A stretch of 64,000 nt of DNA from the NCBI GenBank assembly GCA_036873755.1, contig JAVTVY010039322.1, positions 104,104 to 168,103 on the forward strand, read 5' to 3'. Source of the DNA: Hanleya hanleyi (Eukaryota; Mollusca; Polyplacophora; Lepidopleurida; Hanleyidae). Below, piece after piece: positions 11,781 to 21,737 of the stretch (positions within the stretch are counted from its first letter, which is position 1; each line of letters begins with the position of its first letter). The notes under the pieces were generated by a model. That model was given only the letters and a program-made list of their open reading frames with translations. It had not been told where the DNA came from and did not search any database. Both the position numbers and the translations under genes were made by a program.

Positions 11781-12164
11781 CTATCTCACAGGCGGCGACC
11801 CTGAAAGAGCACGCGAGCGCAATATGTATGCCACGAGCAGAGCCCCTGCAATTCCTAAACTGCATAGTATATAAGGAGCCCCCTGTGGTCCAGCACTTCG
11901 TGCGATTTCGACGGTCGGTTCGGTGCTTGAGGTGGTCGTCTCGGCAGCCTGTGACACTCCTGTGGAAGCAAGACGTTCCTTGGCCTCCTTGAGCTCCATC
12001 TTCAGTCGTTCTTGTTTGACCTTTCGCGCGGCAGCGCCCTTTCGTCCCGCTTCCACCTTTTTAGGGTTCTTTTCATCAGGCGCTGTCCCTTCCTGACTGA
12101 GGGTCTGCCGAGTCACTCTCACCGGTGGCTGATTCTCTTATGGTTCCAGTACCTCCGTCATCAT
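11781..12164 (-). pseudogene. Basic coiled-coil protein with C-terminal TM segment
   Basis: The open frame 11781-12122 has a Lys/Arg-rich helical region (KKVEAGRKGAAARK... with heptad-like E/K/L pattern) followed by a hydrophobic segment ILCSLGIAGALLVAYIL. It has no ATG in its first 40 codons. The same frame runs upstream through a TAA at 12138-12140 to ATGs at 12161 and 12164, inside the end of the 247-codon ORF. So the TAA is either a nonsense mutation in this gene or the true stop of the upstream one. Similar basic coiled-coil/TM proteins occur in this position in Polintons; no function is known to me. Confidence 0.55.
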
Positions 12165-12881
12165 CGAACGTAGACGCATATGTCCGGGGCATGTGTGTCC
12201 AAATTGGCAGTGTTTAACAGTGGTAAGTAATGTGGTCAGGGGTGCTAAGAACATTCCAAAGCGGTGGTATAGCTGACAGGTAGCATTGCTTAGCGCATGC
12301 TCAACGAATGGGTCATCTTCTAGGTCAGCAACGAGCTTTGACTGATTTTCAGATGGAATGGGGAGCAAAGTGCTGGCTGCCATGGCATAGAGCTGAAGTG
12401 CAGCTGTCCCCAAGGTCTTAGTCATCTTAGCTCCCAAGCGCGCTTCATATCGAGCATACAGTTTGTCAACTTCTATATCGTCCAGGCTTTCGACCTGGTC
12501 CGGTGTAATGACCCTCCCCATGTATTCCTTGGCCAGTCCTCCGGCGGCCAATGCGGCTAGTCTTTCGCGCTTACTAGCAATAGTCATCCCGGCGGCTCCT
12601 ACGGAGCTAGAGCGAGACCTTACGGTTCCGGCTGCCGCGCCGTCGCGGCAACTAGATGTAGCCGCCTTGGCGGCACGACCGTCGGCCTCTTCTTCCAACA
12701 GCTTGTCAATAATCTCATCGCAATCCATGTTTGCTACGTGCGTGGCCCGTATGACTTGCGCGTGCCGCTGGCAAAAGTTAACACTATGACTTACGTATCT
12801 CTTCAGTTTAATATATTCGTAAATGATATACACAAAGGCCCCGAGAGTAAGAATCTGGCAAAGCAGTATCACTTCCCACAT
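12138..12881 (-). CDS. Conserved Polinton structural/membrane-associated protein
   Basis: 247 residues from an ATG. An N-terminal membrane helix (ILLCQILTLGAFVYIIYEYI, residues ~5-24) is followed by an acidic/Ala-rich linker and a conserved C-terminal part (LYARYEARLGAKMTKTLG, DDPFVEHAL, LYHRFGMFLAPLTTLL). The C-terminal block looks like a recurrent Polinton protein of unknown function located next to the ATPase. The frame is open throughout, but the last ~20 codons overlap the likely start of the next gene. The 3' end may therefore be altered by a frameshift; in the same frame the sequence continues past the TAA into the coiled-coil gene. Confidence 0.6.
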   Translation of the reverse strand: MWEVILLCQILTLGAFVYIIYEYIKLKRYVSHSVNFCQRHAQVIRATHVANMDCDEIIDKLLEEEADGRAAKAATSSCRDGAAAGTVRSRSSSVGAAGMTIASKRERLAALAAGGLAKEYMGRVITPDQVESLDDIEVDKLYARYEARLGAKMTKTLGTAALQLYAMAASTLLPIPSENQSKLVADLEDDPFVEHALSNATCQLYHRFGMFLAPLTTLLTTVKHCQFGHTCPGHMRLRSMMTEVLEP

Positions 12882-12906
12882 TTACGGTCTAAACAACAGT
12901 TAACGG

Positions 12907-13544
12907 TTAGCTAACAACCATATACGCAGCCGGCTGGTCAGTTTTTAGCAGGAGCTTTGCATATTTTGTCTCTGCCAGACAATAGTTTTGAGTCGCTCAT
13001 CTCTTGTTGGAATAACATCGTTCTCGTGGAGGCACTCTTCAAAAGAATCGCGGTCCTTACAGTGAAACAGAGCGCACCATCGCGTCTGCTCTCGTAGATC
13101 CTTCAAGACCGAGTTGCACTTCTGGGTCAGCACCCAAACACTCTGCTCTGTGTGGCGGCCACTGAAGGTTAGCTCAGACAGCCTGTCTTTCTTTTTGGTT
13201 AGAGCCTTGCTTGCGGCACAGTCGTCAATGATGTACAGAGTGTGTTCTCCGGCAAATAGGCAATAGAATGCTCGCAGATAGTCGTGGAGGCGCTCGCCGG
13301 GGTCGACTATGTAGATCTCTGGGTCAGCCCAGACCCAATGTCGGGCTAGATAGGTGTTGTTGTAGCAAATCGTGGGACAAAGGATGACGATGTGCTCAAA
13401 GACACCACGGAAGTGGCCTTCGAGTAGGTCAAGGGCGAAAACTGTCTTACCACACCCTGTCTGGCCACATATAATAGCGGAGTGGGGGTCTTTGGGAAGC
13501 AGCGGGGCTGTGCCATTAATTGAGCACTTCCTTGAGTCGGCCAT
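12907..13544 (-). pseudogene. Genome-packaging ATPase (FtsK/HerA type), C-terminal frameshift
   Basis: The ATG at 13542-13544 opens a 199-codon frame with Walker A GQTGCGKT (residues ~27-34), Walker B TLYIIDDC (residues ~102-109) and a sensor-like VWVLTQ. This is the compact packaging ATPase of Polintons and adintoviruses, which pumps DNA into capsids. A single-nucleotide frame change near 12985 ends the ORF early at 12945. A conserved-looking tail rich in Leu/Lys continues in the neighbouring frame to a stop at 12907. The start overlaps the 3' end of the capsid gene by ~29 bp, typical of tight packing on this strand. Confidence 0.88.
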
Positions 13545-14507
13545 CCTCGATATTCATTTGTGCATCCATGACGATGTACAGATAAACGTTCAATGCGCCG
13601 GGGCCGTCTGCTTACTTTGTGATCTGGATGGTGATGCCCTCGCTGGCATTCACCACTCTTCGGCCGCTCCCATGTAGTCATCATCGTCCTTGGCTCGCAG
13701 ATCCAGCCATAGTGCATATTTTGTGGTCAGGAACTCCCCCAGGGAGACGTCTGCCAGATCCAGGTCTTTTGCGGCCATTGCAACCTCGGATTGACGTTTA
13801 CTACCGACTGCGAACTCTTTCTTGGTCTCATCCCACAGCTGGTGCGCTCTCAGTCCTTGACTGTACAGCTGATTCGGCACCCCCTCGATGCACACCTCTA
13901 CATTCGTGATGAGCGGATTATAGAAGTTCTCAGTGTCGCGATTCCAGGGGACAGGTTGTTCGAACAGCATGAGAATGCCCTTCATGCTGCGAGCGGGCAC
14001 GTTCAGGTTGATGTTCCAGAGAGTGTCAGACTTGTTACGTGTCAGTTTGCGGTGGCGGAGCACCCTGTCGTAGCGGATGGCTAGGCGTCCTGCATACTGG
14101 GTTCGGATCAATCTAGCGAGATCATTCTGCGTGACCATTTCGAGCTCTAGGCAGATGTTTTCATTATTGTAACTGGCAGCTTGATCATCCTCTGCGACGA
14201 TCACGCGACTATAATCGTTGAATGTCAGTTCTTACTCCAGACGATCACCAAGCGCACGTTGGTAGAAAGGCATGTGGCTGTCCAGCAACTCGAAGTCAAG
14301 CGGGACAAAGAAGCGGTTGCCGTATGCCCGTGCTATGGCTTTATCTGTTTTCTTGTTTTCAGCATTCGCGGCACCAACCCGAAGCTTTGTCGTGTTCTGG
14401 GTTCTGCCAGTATCTATACCCTGGTAGGCTGCATTATTGCGCTCTTTGGCTGTTTTCCACAGGTCGTTCCGACGAGCGGGACTGTAAAAGAGTGGGTCAA
14501 GAAACAC
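13516..14507 (-). pseudogene. Probable major capsid protein (hexon-like), multiply broken
   Basis: Two open blocks in the same frame (14507-14235 and 14231-13650) are split by an in-frame TAA at 14232-14234. Blocks such as GNRFFVPLDFELL, YDRVLRHRK, LWNINLNVPARSMKGIL and FYNPLITNVEV match what I recall of the double-jelly-roll hexon of adintovirus/Polinton elements. A further frame change lies near 13665 and a second in-frame stop at 13612-13614. The tail, ending in a YIVMDAQ-type block, stops at 13516. The N-terminal ~100 residues expected for the family are not visible: the frame starts at a GTG right after a stop, so a 5' deletion is likely. The capsid assignment rests on memory of the family. 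Confidence 0.72.
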
Positions 14508-14708
14508 CTACACGCCCTCGGCCGAATCCTCGCAAAGCTTGCCGGAAAAGCCGCGGCGTCGCTGCCCGGCATAATTGAGAGCATTGTTTCCTGGCTTCTT
14601 AGCCTTATGTCGAAAACTGCTGGATGGCTTGCAGAGAATGTGTGGTCCTTGGTTGTTGCGGCTGCGGGGCTGCTTTATGTGGTGACTCGCGACTGGCTAA
14701 CGAAATAG
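14472..14708 (+). pseudogene. Small amphipathic/membrane protein of Polinton, start codon lost
   Basis: The 3' part of a longer open frame, residues KEWVKKHLHALGRILAKL then two hydrophobic segments (SLPGIIESIVSWLLSL; VWSLVVAAAGLLYVV), resembles a ~80-residue protein found between capsid genes in Polintons. The expected initiation codon position reads ACG at 14472-14474, so the start appears mutated. Upstream residues in the open frame are antisense to the capsid gene. It overlaps the end of the minus-strand gene at 14697 by 12 bp. Function unknown; an amphipathic membrane-active role is inference. Confidence 0.55.
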
Positions 14709-16016
14709 CCAAATGGTCACCAGCCCAGCTACGATGACACTGACGATGATTGCAGTCTTTTCGTCGTCGTGTTGACTAGCTGGGACCGTGAAGGCAGCGA
14801 CATCTCGCGAGGAGTGAACCGGCGCGGTAGGAACGGCATGATCCAGCGTCGCGGTCTTTTTCTCCCATATCTCCTTCTGTGTTTGGAGGGGCGACTGTTA
14901 CGTTAACGTCCGCGTTCTCGCCGAGTTTTTGATTTTCTGTTGCAACTACGATCTCATTGTTGTAACCGGCGATAGGGCCTATGCGGAGCAACATGTCACT
15001 GGGGGCCATGTACAGACCGATTCCGAACACATAGTTAACTTTGGAGCCTGCATACTGCAGGACGTCTTGGTAGCGTTTTATCGCTGATGAGAGGTCAACT
15101 GGAGAGGAGACCGCATCCTCGATGTTGGCGAGAAACTGCTTCTGCGTGTCAAATGCTGTGCCCTCTCCTAAGATTCGTGTGCGCGTCTGAGCCTGGGCGC
15201 CGAGGATGGCCCATACATACGTTCGAATGGAATCATTAACACGCTCGACGCCTGCATGTGTGAAGCCCTGCGATCTGTCCAGCATGAACGTTGTCCACGT
15301 CTTGTCAGCCTCCGATCCCTGCGCAATGTAGTCAATGTGAAATGTTTTTTTCGGAAAGTAAACGAATGCCAGGTTGGGTCGTACGGTTTTGGAAGCCGCA
15401 TGTAGCCTGCGTGTGTGGCACAGAAGTAAATCGTTCCTATGACATTGTTTTCGCTCTGCTGCTGTCTCCAGTCGGTGTGCGGCGACACCCCAAACTCTGC
15501 ACAGATGCGCTCATATGCTCTGCGGTCAAACGGATTGTTAAATGCCGCCCAGGCGTCGTCTTGTGGGAGCGGTGCCTGAATCTCTTTTAGGATCCGCCTG
15601 ATCTGAAAGTAGACATGGAAGGTGTAGAGGGCCTGGGTGTGGCTAGCAGTTCGCGCGGTCCCTGTTCCAGCGGAAACGACAGCCGCTAGGTGGTCGCTCA
15701 CAGACACGCCGCAGCCGGTCGTGGCGCACCACACGGCGAAATTCAGCTGATTCTGCCAAAACTGCAAGGGATTAGAGCGCCACGCCTGAACAAGCTGGTC
15801 GCTTTTCACTTTAGGCAGACAGTATTTCACAAATATATTAGGAAACTGGGCCGCAAATTCACCACTTGCTGTGTTCTCTAAGTTCACTAAGATATCTTGA
15901 TGAGTGAATGTCGTCCCAGTAACACTTCGTGCAGTCGTAGACGACGTTCCAGCGGTGTACACCCCGCCCACTTGGTAGGTGGCGTTTACATTGAAGCTAA
16001 AGGCGTGTCTATCCAT
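14697..16016 (-). pseudogene. Second large capsid-type/virion protein with C-terminal TM, frameshifted
   Basis: The ATG at 16014-16016 (MDRHAFSFN) begins a frame open to about 15370. It includes FVKYCLPKVK, QLNFAVWCATTGCGVS, APLPQDDAW and RRAYERICAEFGVSPHTDW. A one-base loss near 15370 moves the frame; the second block (MLDRSQGFTHAGVERVNDSI, YVWAILGAQAQTRTR, NYVFGIGLYMAPSDMLLRI) runs to about 14885. A second frame change there leads to a C-terminal tail with a hydrophobic anchor (IIVSVIVAGLVTIWL) ending at 14697. The total is about 440 codons. It is strongly conserved in what I recall of Polintons from aquatic invertebrates. It may be a virion surface or penton-type protein, but that is uncertain. 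Confidence 0.68.
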
Positions 16017-16055
16017 GCGCAATCCTTGCTGGTTTAGCACTTCGTGTGGCCGTCT
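16017..16055. promoter_or_regulatory. 39-bp divergent gap between two virion genes
   Basis: The start codons of the leftward capsid-type gene (16016) and the rightward spike-like gene (16056) are only 39 bp apart. Any promoters must overlap the coding ends. No TATA box is visible; the placement alone suggests a compact bidirectional control region. Confidence 0.35.
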
Positions 16056-16898
16056 ATGTATGTAACACTGAGCAACATTCAAAATGGCGCAACAATCGAC
16101 CTCACGCATGCGCTCAAGAACCAAAACGGACAATACAAAGTAGCACTGCTCGAGCTCACTTTCTACCCACTATGGGAGAATGTCCCAGCCGGAACTAGCT
16201 TCTCTGTCCGCGGAAAGCTTGTGGTTGTCCCTAGTGGTTATTAAATGTCTGTTCCCTTAATAAACAGGTAGAATAAAAGCGTACCTGAGATACAACACAT
16301 ATCACTAATCGTTAGATTCTTGGTATGTGCTTTAGAATAGGTTAACCAGAAGACTATTCTGTGAAGTCATGTGACGCAGTCAGTATGTCGGCACCTCTTC
16401 CCACTTCCCTTAAATGTGTTGTAATTCAAGCCACACGGGGCAGGCCTGGAGATAAACCATGCCACTGGTCGACTGAAGTTGACGACCGACAATAGCATAC
16501 AACTACTTGGCCTTGCGCGGCTTCTGGGGTTCTCAGATCCTGACAGTACCCTTACTGGGACAGTGCAGGGCGACAGCTTCCCCACACTAGCACCCCATAA
16601 AGAAGTGTTCGCTCACCTGGGTGAGGTGAGCACATCACACAATCTAGTGGGGAAGGCAGTCGAGACGGCTGGCACCAGCACTGCGTACCCTTGTGTGGCC
16701 TACCCTTCCACTCTTCTGAGAGCTATATCTGTGACCGGTGAAGGAATAAACTGCGGAAAAACCATTTCTTTCCCTAATCCACAGTATAAGCCACTAATAT
16801 CTGGCCCTATCCCGCAGCTAACGTTCTCCCTGTTAGATAAATCAGATACACCAGTAAAGACCGCTTATATGAGTGTAACTCTCGATATTCATCCCTGA
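16056..16898 (+). pseudogene. Spike/minor-capsid-like protein, split by insertion
   Basis: The first part from ATG 16056 (VTLSNIQNGATIDL, YKVALLELTFYPLWENV) ends at a TAA at 16242-16244. After ~180 bp the coding pattern resumes in the 16425-16898 frame (HATGRLKL, LARLLGFSDPDS, ISFPNPQYKPLI, LTFSLLDKSDTPV). Together they look like the ~200-residue beta-rich minor capsid/fibre-type protein at the right end of adintovirus-like Polintons. The second half begins at non-ATG codons, consistent with a split gene. Virion function is inference from family and position. Confidence 0.62.
16249..16409 (+). mobile_element. ~160 bp insertion (or intron-like segment) in spike-like gene
   Basis: Flanked by an 8-bp direct repeat TTAAATGT (16241-16248 and 16410-16417). 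Positions 16263-16424 match 62092-62252 at roughly 88% ('ataaaagcgtacctgagat', 'taggttaaccagaagacta'). It could be a MITE with an 8-bp target duplication. An ancestral intron is an alternative, because the second copy may lie in a related gene. Confidence 0.65.
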
Positions 16899-16903
16899 CA
16901 ACG

Positions 16904-17494
16904 ATGGTTGAATCCGCAGGACCCAGATGCAGTGATTTGGCCTTAAGCGATCTCGCTGATACCATGGGGTTTGGCGAGGCAGGTTACACCGACCGCCTAT
17001 ACGGCTTTCAGTTCAGAAACGGTTTATACCATCGAAAGAAGCTTACGCCAGGAAAACCCCCGGATGTAAGTTTCAAAGACCTTGAAGATATTAACACGGG
17101 AAACACACGGACGCACGTGAGATATAGCCTCGTTAAAAAGGAAAACGGACAATGGACTCTCGCCGAAATTGATAATATGGGCTGTCTCATTGATCTTAAT
17201 GTGGTCGAATCGGGAGTACAGGTCGATAAAGCCGGTTTTGTGAGTAAAGTTTTAAATCGAGGTACGGCATTCCTGTCCTACAGTCCGGTTGAAAACAACG
17301 TCAAAATACACCTCCAGGACTGGAAATTCTATATAAGAAGCACTGATCCACGAGGGGCTCTAGTAATAAATACGTCATTACCCGCCCTGACCACTCTTCC
17401 TCCAGACTCAACTATCGTTGCTGCAATACTGTTACCGCCTGCTCCCGCTCACGATAGATTCGTGGGCATACTACCAGATCTCCAGTACGTATAA
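16904..17494 (+). CDS. Unrecognised Polinton right-end gene
   Basis: 196 residues from an ATG located 5 bp after the spike-like gene stop, so likely the same transcript. The sequence is soluble and beta-rich, with alternating hydrophobic and charged residues and no Cys pairs, signal peptide or membrane segment. I see no motif I can name. Its position after the spike-like gene suggests another virion component, such as a fibre or base protein. The frame is intact. Confidence 0.5.
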   Translation: MVESAGPRCSDLALSDLADTMGFGEAGYTDRLYGFQFRNGLYHRKKLTPGKPPDVSFKDLEDINTGNTRTHVRYSLVKKENGQWTLAEIDNMGCLIDLNVVESGVQVDKAGFVSKVLNRGTAFLSYSPVENNVKIHLQDWKFYIRSTDPRGALVINTSLPALTTLPPDSTIVAAILLPPAPAHDRFVGILPDLQYV

Positions 17495-18610
17495 TCGGAG
17501 AAGGTAAGGCGGACATAGGTAGACATCAGGTAAAGCACAGCTCGCCCATCAGTGCAAGTGTGCGACCCGCACTACTGAACTTTATCACTTCACCAATACT
17601 CCACTCACTGTCGACACGAAGACAGTGAAGCCACCTGGCTAATAACAAAATACGCCACCAAGGCGTTCATAACATAACACCAAGACTAACGCATCATATA
17701 CCACCAAGGCTACCACAAATGCCACCAAGGCCGAACACCAGAAGAAAACTCCTCTACTGTACTCTCTAATACTCATTTAACATCAGTACATGTAACTCTA
17801 TTTTCAAATGAAAAATCACGTATCAAGTGAGCATCCCGATTCAGAAAGCTACTGCTACTTGAATCCTAAAAGGCGGAATAGGGGGATTATATAGCAATAT
17901 TTTAAATAAAAGAAGAAACATTTTTGATGACATTTCCCCTCTGAATATATGTATATTTAGAAACAGATACACTGAAGATACTTCCCTGGTGTTTTTATGA
18001 GTGCGAATAGCAGTGATATTCTACCTCCCTATATAGGTTTTATAAGGTTACGGACAAGCTAAATCTTGATGCTTTTAACAGCCTAGAGTATGCCCATTGG
18101 CGGAACACATACCATTAGTTCTTGATAATTTTCTCAATAGAATATAATAAAAGTGATGTATGATTTATATCCATTGAAGGAGCATGAAAAGCGTAGAACT
18201 GCCTAAAAATTTCCCTTAACGATGCGGAATTGAGAGCAAATAGCATTTCTCTTCTATGGGATATTGTTGCTGTAATAATTCTTCATTCAGTTTTTACTTT
18301 GACTCGGAAAAACAAAGAAATAATAAACAAATATAGCAGCGAGCTGCAATCCTCGGGTTGCAAGCACATATCGCAGAGCAGTTTTAGACCTGGAAGCCAC
18401 CCTATTCGGCAAAACGTCATTTGTTTTCTTTTAGATCTAACCTACATAGTTACCACTGAAGAACAATCCGCCATTTCGCAAATTTGGGTGATTTACATCT
18501 GAGAATAGCGGGGAAACTATTGAAGTTACGTTGAAAAGGTTGACATATTCCCGAAAGAGCTGCTCCTGGACAATATAATGCAACAAACTGCAAGGCTGTA
18601 CCACCTATAG
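17495..18610. other. Right flank of Polinton, no gene seen
   Basis: 17640-17730 has short 'ccaccaaggc' repeats that could be a decayed terminal zone. Beyond that it is AT-rich and unstructured. I could not find a reverse complement of the left end (agtagtatacac). Confidence 0.45.
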
Positions 18611-19113
18611 TCCCTAAAAGATGTGTTCAGTTTCTGACAAAATGGCGGCGAAACCACGTGACCTAGATAGAAAATTTTTGCATATTCGTGATCCCCATCT
18701 CACAATGCATATATGTAGTCACTTTCCCCATCCAAATCCGTTATTTGAAAATCCGACAAATTTGATTGGTCAATGGCGGCCATGTTGTTTTACGGAGCAA
18801 CTTTTTAAATAGTTGTTTGAAAGCCCCAGATTCATCGATCATGTGTACCAAGTTTCGAGTCAATCGGTCAAGTGGTTCCAGAGGAGATGATCTTGGAAGG
18901 CTTTTGGGTGAATCCAAGACGGCCGCCAACAATTCTGACCAATGGGCTTCTTCTTAGGATATGCATTAGACCGAAAGAGCCCCAACCACCATGCATAGTT
19001 TCAGCTTCGACGATGCAGTGATAATGATTTTATAGAATGGACAAAATCTGGCGGAAAGAATAATAAGAATACCAAATATAGCAGCGAGCTGCAATCCTCG
19101 GGTTGCAAGCACC
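18328..19113 (+). repeat. Direct repeats of a 40-bp 'agcgagctgcaatcctcggg' motif
   Basis: Nearly identical 40-bp sequences at 18328-18371 and 19075-19113 bracket ~740 bp that includes an 'aaaatggcggcga' dispersed repeat. They may be ends of a nested short element or two copies of a SINE-like tail. Confidence 0.6.
18619..18815 (+). repeat. Dispersed repeat copy A ('tgttcagtttctga')
   Basis: About 85% identical to 29149-29340 in the same orientation; shares 'tttgcatattcgtgat' and 'ttccccatccaaatccgtta'. The second copy starts exactly at the right border of the giant inverted-repeat element. Confidence 0.8.
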
Positions 19114-19639
19114 ATCACAGTCAACGAGCAACAGCATTAGTTCAGATCTGTTCAGTAGTAGAGATAGTGCTTTTCGAGTCCTATTTCACCCGGATGTAAA
19201 AATGACGTCACTATCCGATGGTGGCGCCATCTGTACACTCTGGACGCAAGGGAGACAACTCGATCTGACAGAGTTTGGCCGCCATCTTGAATTTTGTGGA
19301 AAAGGGGATGTTTTCCTCCGCGGTGATGCGGTCCTGGCGGTGATGCGGTCGCGGGAAAAACCTTCCGCGGAGAAAAAGTAGTCCCTAGATAAAATGATCC
19401 GATTGGGTCGTATGAGGTATCAAAGTGAAGCATTCGTGAAGGGTCATCTAATGGGCAAAATGCCTATATGGGGTATGGAGGTATATAGGTCGCCGGGCTT
19501 AACGGGGCTTGCCTATCAATAGAGTTATCTCCCCCTAGTTCCAGGGTGGGTGTATGTAAAATTTTTCCTGAAAAAATACGGAACACGGACTTTATCCTAA
19601 ATTACGGAAAATGCCTATATGGGGTATGGGGGGTATAGG

Positions 19640-20100
19640 CCCATCCTGGGAAACCTACTTCTCGACATTTGCGGTATAGGTTGTGGGGTCTCGTTTTCTT
19701 AGTCTCGTCAAGGCAAACATGATAGGAAGTGTCGCGGAGCGAAACGGTGAAATTTTTGAAAAAGTACCATACAGCTCATATAGACCCATATAGTCCCATA
19801 CTGGGGGTATATGACCAATGTTTGTCCCACTGGGAAGCCCACTTCTCGACATTTGCGGTATGGTTGTTTGGATTTGTTTTCTTAGTCTCGTCAAGACAAA
19901 CATGATAGGAAGTGTCGCGGAGCGAATCGGTGAAATTTTTGAAAAAGTACCATACAGCCCATATAGACCCATATAGTCCCATGCTGGGGGTATAGGTCCA
20001 ATGTTTGTCCCCCTGGGAAACCTACTTCTATACATTTGCGGTATGGTTGTTTGGATTTGTTTTTCACGTCTCGTCATTTAGAACACGATAGGAAGTGTCC
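19640..20100 (-). repeat. ~184 bp tandem array, left arm (about 3 units)
   Basis: Units contain 'ggtgaaatttttgaaaaagt', 'catttgcggtatggttgttt' and 'catatagacccatatagtcc'. Same family as 27030-27830 in reverse orientation. The periodic open frame here is a translation of the array. Confidence 0.85.
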
Positions 20101-20299
20101 CGGAGCGAATCGGTGAAATTTTTGGAAAAAGTCACCGAGGCCTGGGTAGACCCATAGGCCTATACTGCATGGCTATGGGTGTGTAGGTCCATACGGGGTG
20201 GACGTGTTGGGGTCTAGGTGGGCCACTAATGGTCCAATGGTGTCGTATGAGGTCTTATTTTGAAGCTCTCATGCAGGAGCACTTGACTACACTAATGGT

Positions 20300-20790
20300 T
20301 CGTCCGTGTTCAATAGTCTGCGCATGCGCAACCTGGCCGTAGTAGAGAAAGCAGGCATTTTGGGGGTATGTGGGTGTGTGTTTGGTGTAGAGATGCACCG
20401 CTATGGGTCCGAATGGGTCGTGGAAGGTGTCAAAGTGAAGCTTGTGTGGGGGTAGTCAGGATGGCGTGTTTTTAAATGCAAGTCGTGTCAATCTGCGCAT
20501 GCGCCGTCTGGCCGTAGTAGAGAAAGCAGGCATTTTGGGGGGTATGTGGGTGTGTGTTTGGGGTAGAGATGGACCGCTATGGGTCCGAATGGGTCGTGGA
20601 AGGTGTCAAAGTGAAGCTTGTGTGGGTTAGAGTCAGAATGGTGTGTTTTAAGTGCAAGTCGCGTTAATCTGCGCATGCGCAGTTGGTTGTAGTAAGTCAA
20701 GTGGCCATTTGGGGCAGTACATGAAGGTATTTGGGGTCGAGATGGGCTATTCACGGTTCGAATGCGTCCTGGAAGGTGTCATCTTGTAGC
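20300..20790 (-). repeat. ~180 bp NRF1-motif units, left arm (about 3 units)
   Basis: Each unit has a tgcgcatgcgc core (near 20321, 20494, 20671), then 'gtagagaaagcaggcatttt' and 'gtgtcaaagtgaagc'. TGCGCATGCGC matches the NRF1 consensus. Counterpart at 26390-26880. Confidence 0.8.
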
Positions 20791-21500
20791 TCTCGGGGTG
20801 TAGACCCCGATTTGAGAGCTGTTCACGTCACCTGTGACGTCATTGGTAACGTCATCAGTACGAGTAGTAAGTAAAGTGGGTATTTTGGGGCAGTGAAAGG
20901 AAGGTATTTGGTGTAGAGATGGACCATCCTTGGTCCGAATGCGTCCTGGGAGGTGTCATTTTGTAGCTCTCGGGGTGTAGACCCCGATTTCGGGGCTGTT
21001 CACAGCATCTGTGACGTCATTGGTGACGTCATTAGTACGAGTAGTAGCGAAAGTGTGCATTTTGGGGCAGTGAAGGAAGGTATTTGGGGTAGGGATGCTT
21101 CATCCTCAGTCCGAATGCGTCGTGTGGGGTGTCATCTTGTAGTTCTCGGCGTGCAGATCTCGATTTGAGGGCTGTCCACAGCATCTGTTACGTCATTGGT
21201 GACGTCATCAGTAGGAGTAGTAGCGAAAGTGAGCATTTTGGGGCAGTGAAGGATGGTATTTGGTGTAGAGATGGACCATCCTTGGTCCGAATGCGTCATG
21301 GGAGATGTCATGTTGTAGCTCTCGGGGTATAGACCCCAATTTGAGGGATATCCACAGCATCTGTGACGTCATTGGTGACGTCATCAGTACGAGTAGTAGC
21401 GAAAGTGGGCATTTTTTAGCAGTGAAGGATGTTACTTGGTGTAGACATGGACCATCCGCGGTGCGAATGCGTCGTGTGAGCTGTCATCTTGTAGCAACGC
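20790..21500 (-). repeat. 176 bp CRE-motif tandem array, left arm (4 units)
   Basis: Four units at 176-bp spacing, each with paired CRE-like sites of the form tgacgtcattggtgacgtca (near 20840, 21010, 21188, 21362) and 'agtagtagcgaaagtg'. The unit length is not a multiple of three, so the similar short peptides predicted in each unit lie in different frames. Confidence 0.85.
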
Positions 21501-21731
21501 CCACCAACGCCATTCTTAATGCTTCAACGCCCTGGTGAAATAGCTCAGAAGCTCTGATATTCCATGGAATTGTCACTAATTCTTCGAAATGCAGTGACGC
21601 CCGTCAACGCCCGTCGTTACACCTTAACACTCTAACATAACGCCATGATATAGACCGGAGAGAGAACAACAACAGCAACAACAACAACAAGGATGATACA
21701 TGAGAGAACGACAAGAAGTTTTTTCATATAG

Positions 21732-21737
21732 TTTATT
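21732..21737 (-). terminator. PolyA signal AATAAA downstream of left-arm ORF
   Basis: AATAAA on the minus strand, ~255 bp past the stop of the left-arm open frame. The same block is conserved in the right arm (25289) and in the related element at 35880. Confidence 0.45.

Larger units (their letters stand above)
5537..17494. mobile_element. Degenerate Polinton/Maverick (adintovirus-like) element
   Basis: The set PolB, retroviral-type integrase, packaging ATPase, two capsid-type genes, spike-like gene and small membrane proteins within ~12 kb defines a Polinton/Maverick, also called an adintovirus. The left edge is set where the flanking repeat ends and AG-starting sequence begins, as Polintons typically start. 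I cannot find a matching inverted repeat or 6-bp target duplication to the right, so the right end is set at the last gene. No adenain-like protease is visible. Stops, frameshifts, deletions and two small insertions in the core genes show it is inactive. Confidence 0.93.

Noticed and set aside
13346..13717. Open frames on either strand over the ATPase/capsid junction
   Set aside because: Shadow frames of the packaging ATPase and capsid genes.
17495..18100. Right terminal inverted repeat of the Polinton
   Set aside because: Searched by eye for the reverse complement of agtagtatacac and of the GAGTGG array. Only vague 'ccaccaaggc' repeats are present, not enough to call it.
20953..21538. Family of ~70-residue peptides of the CDVIGDVIS type
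   Set aside because: The 176-bp unit places each in a different frame. Similarity comes from the DNA repeat (CRE units), including the same peptide at 197-385.
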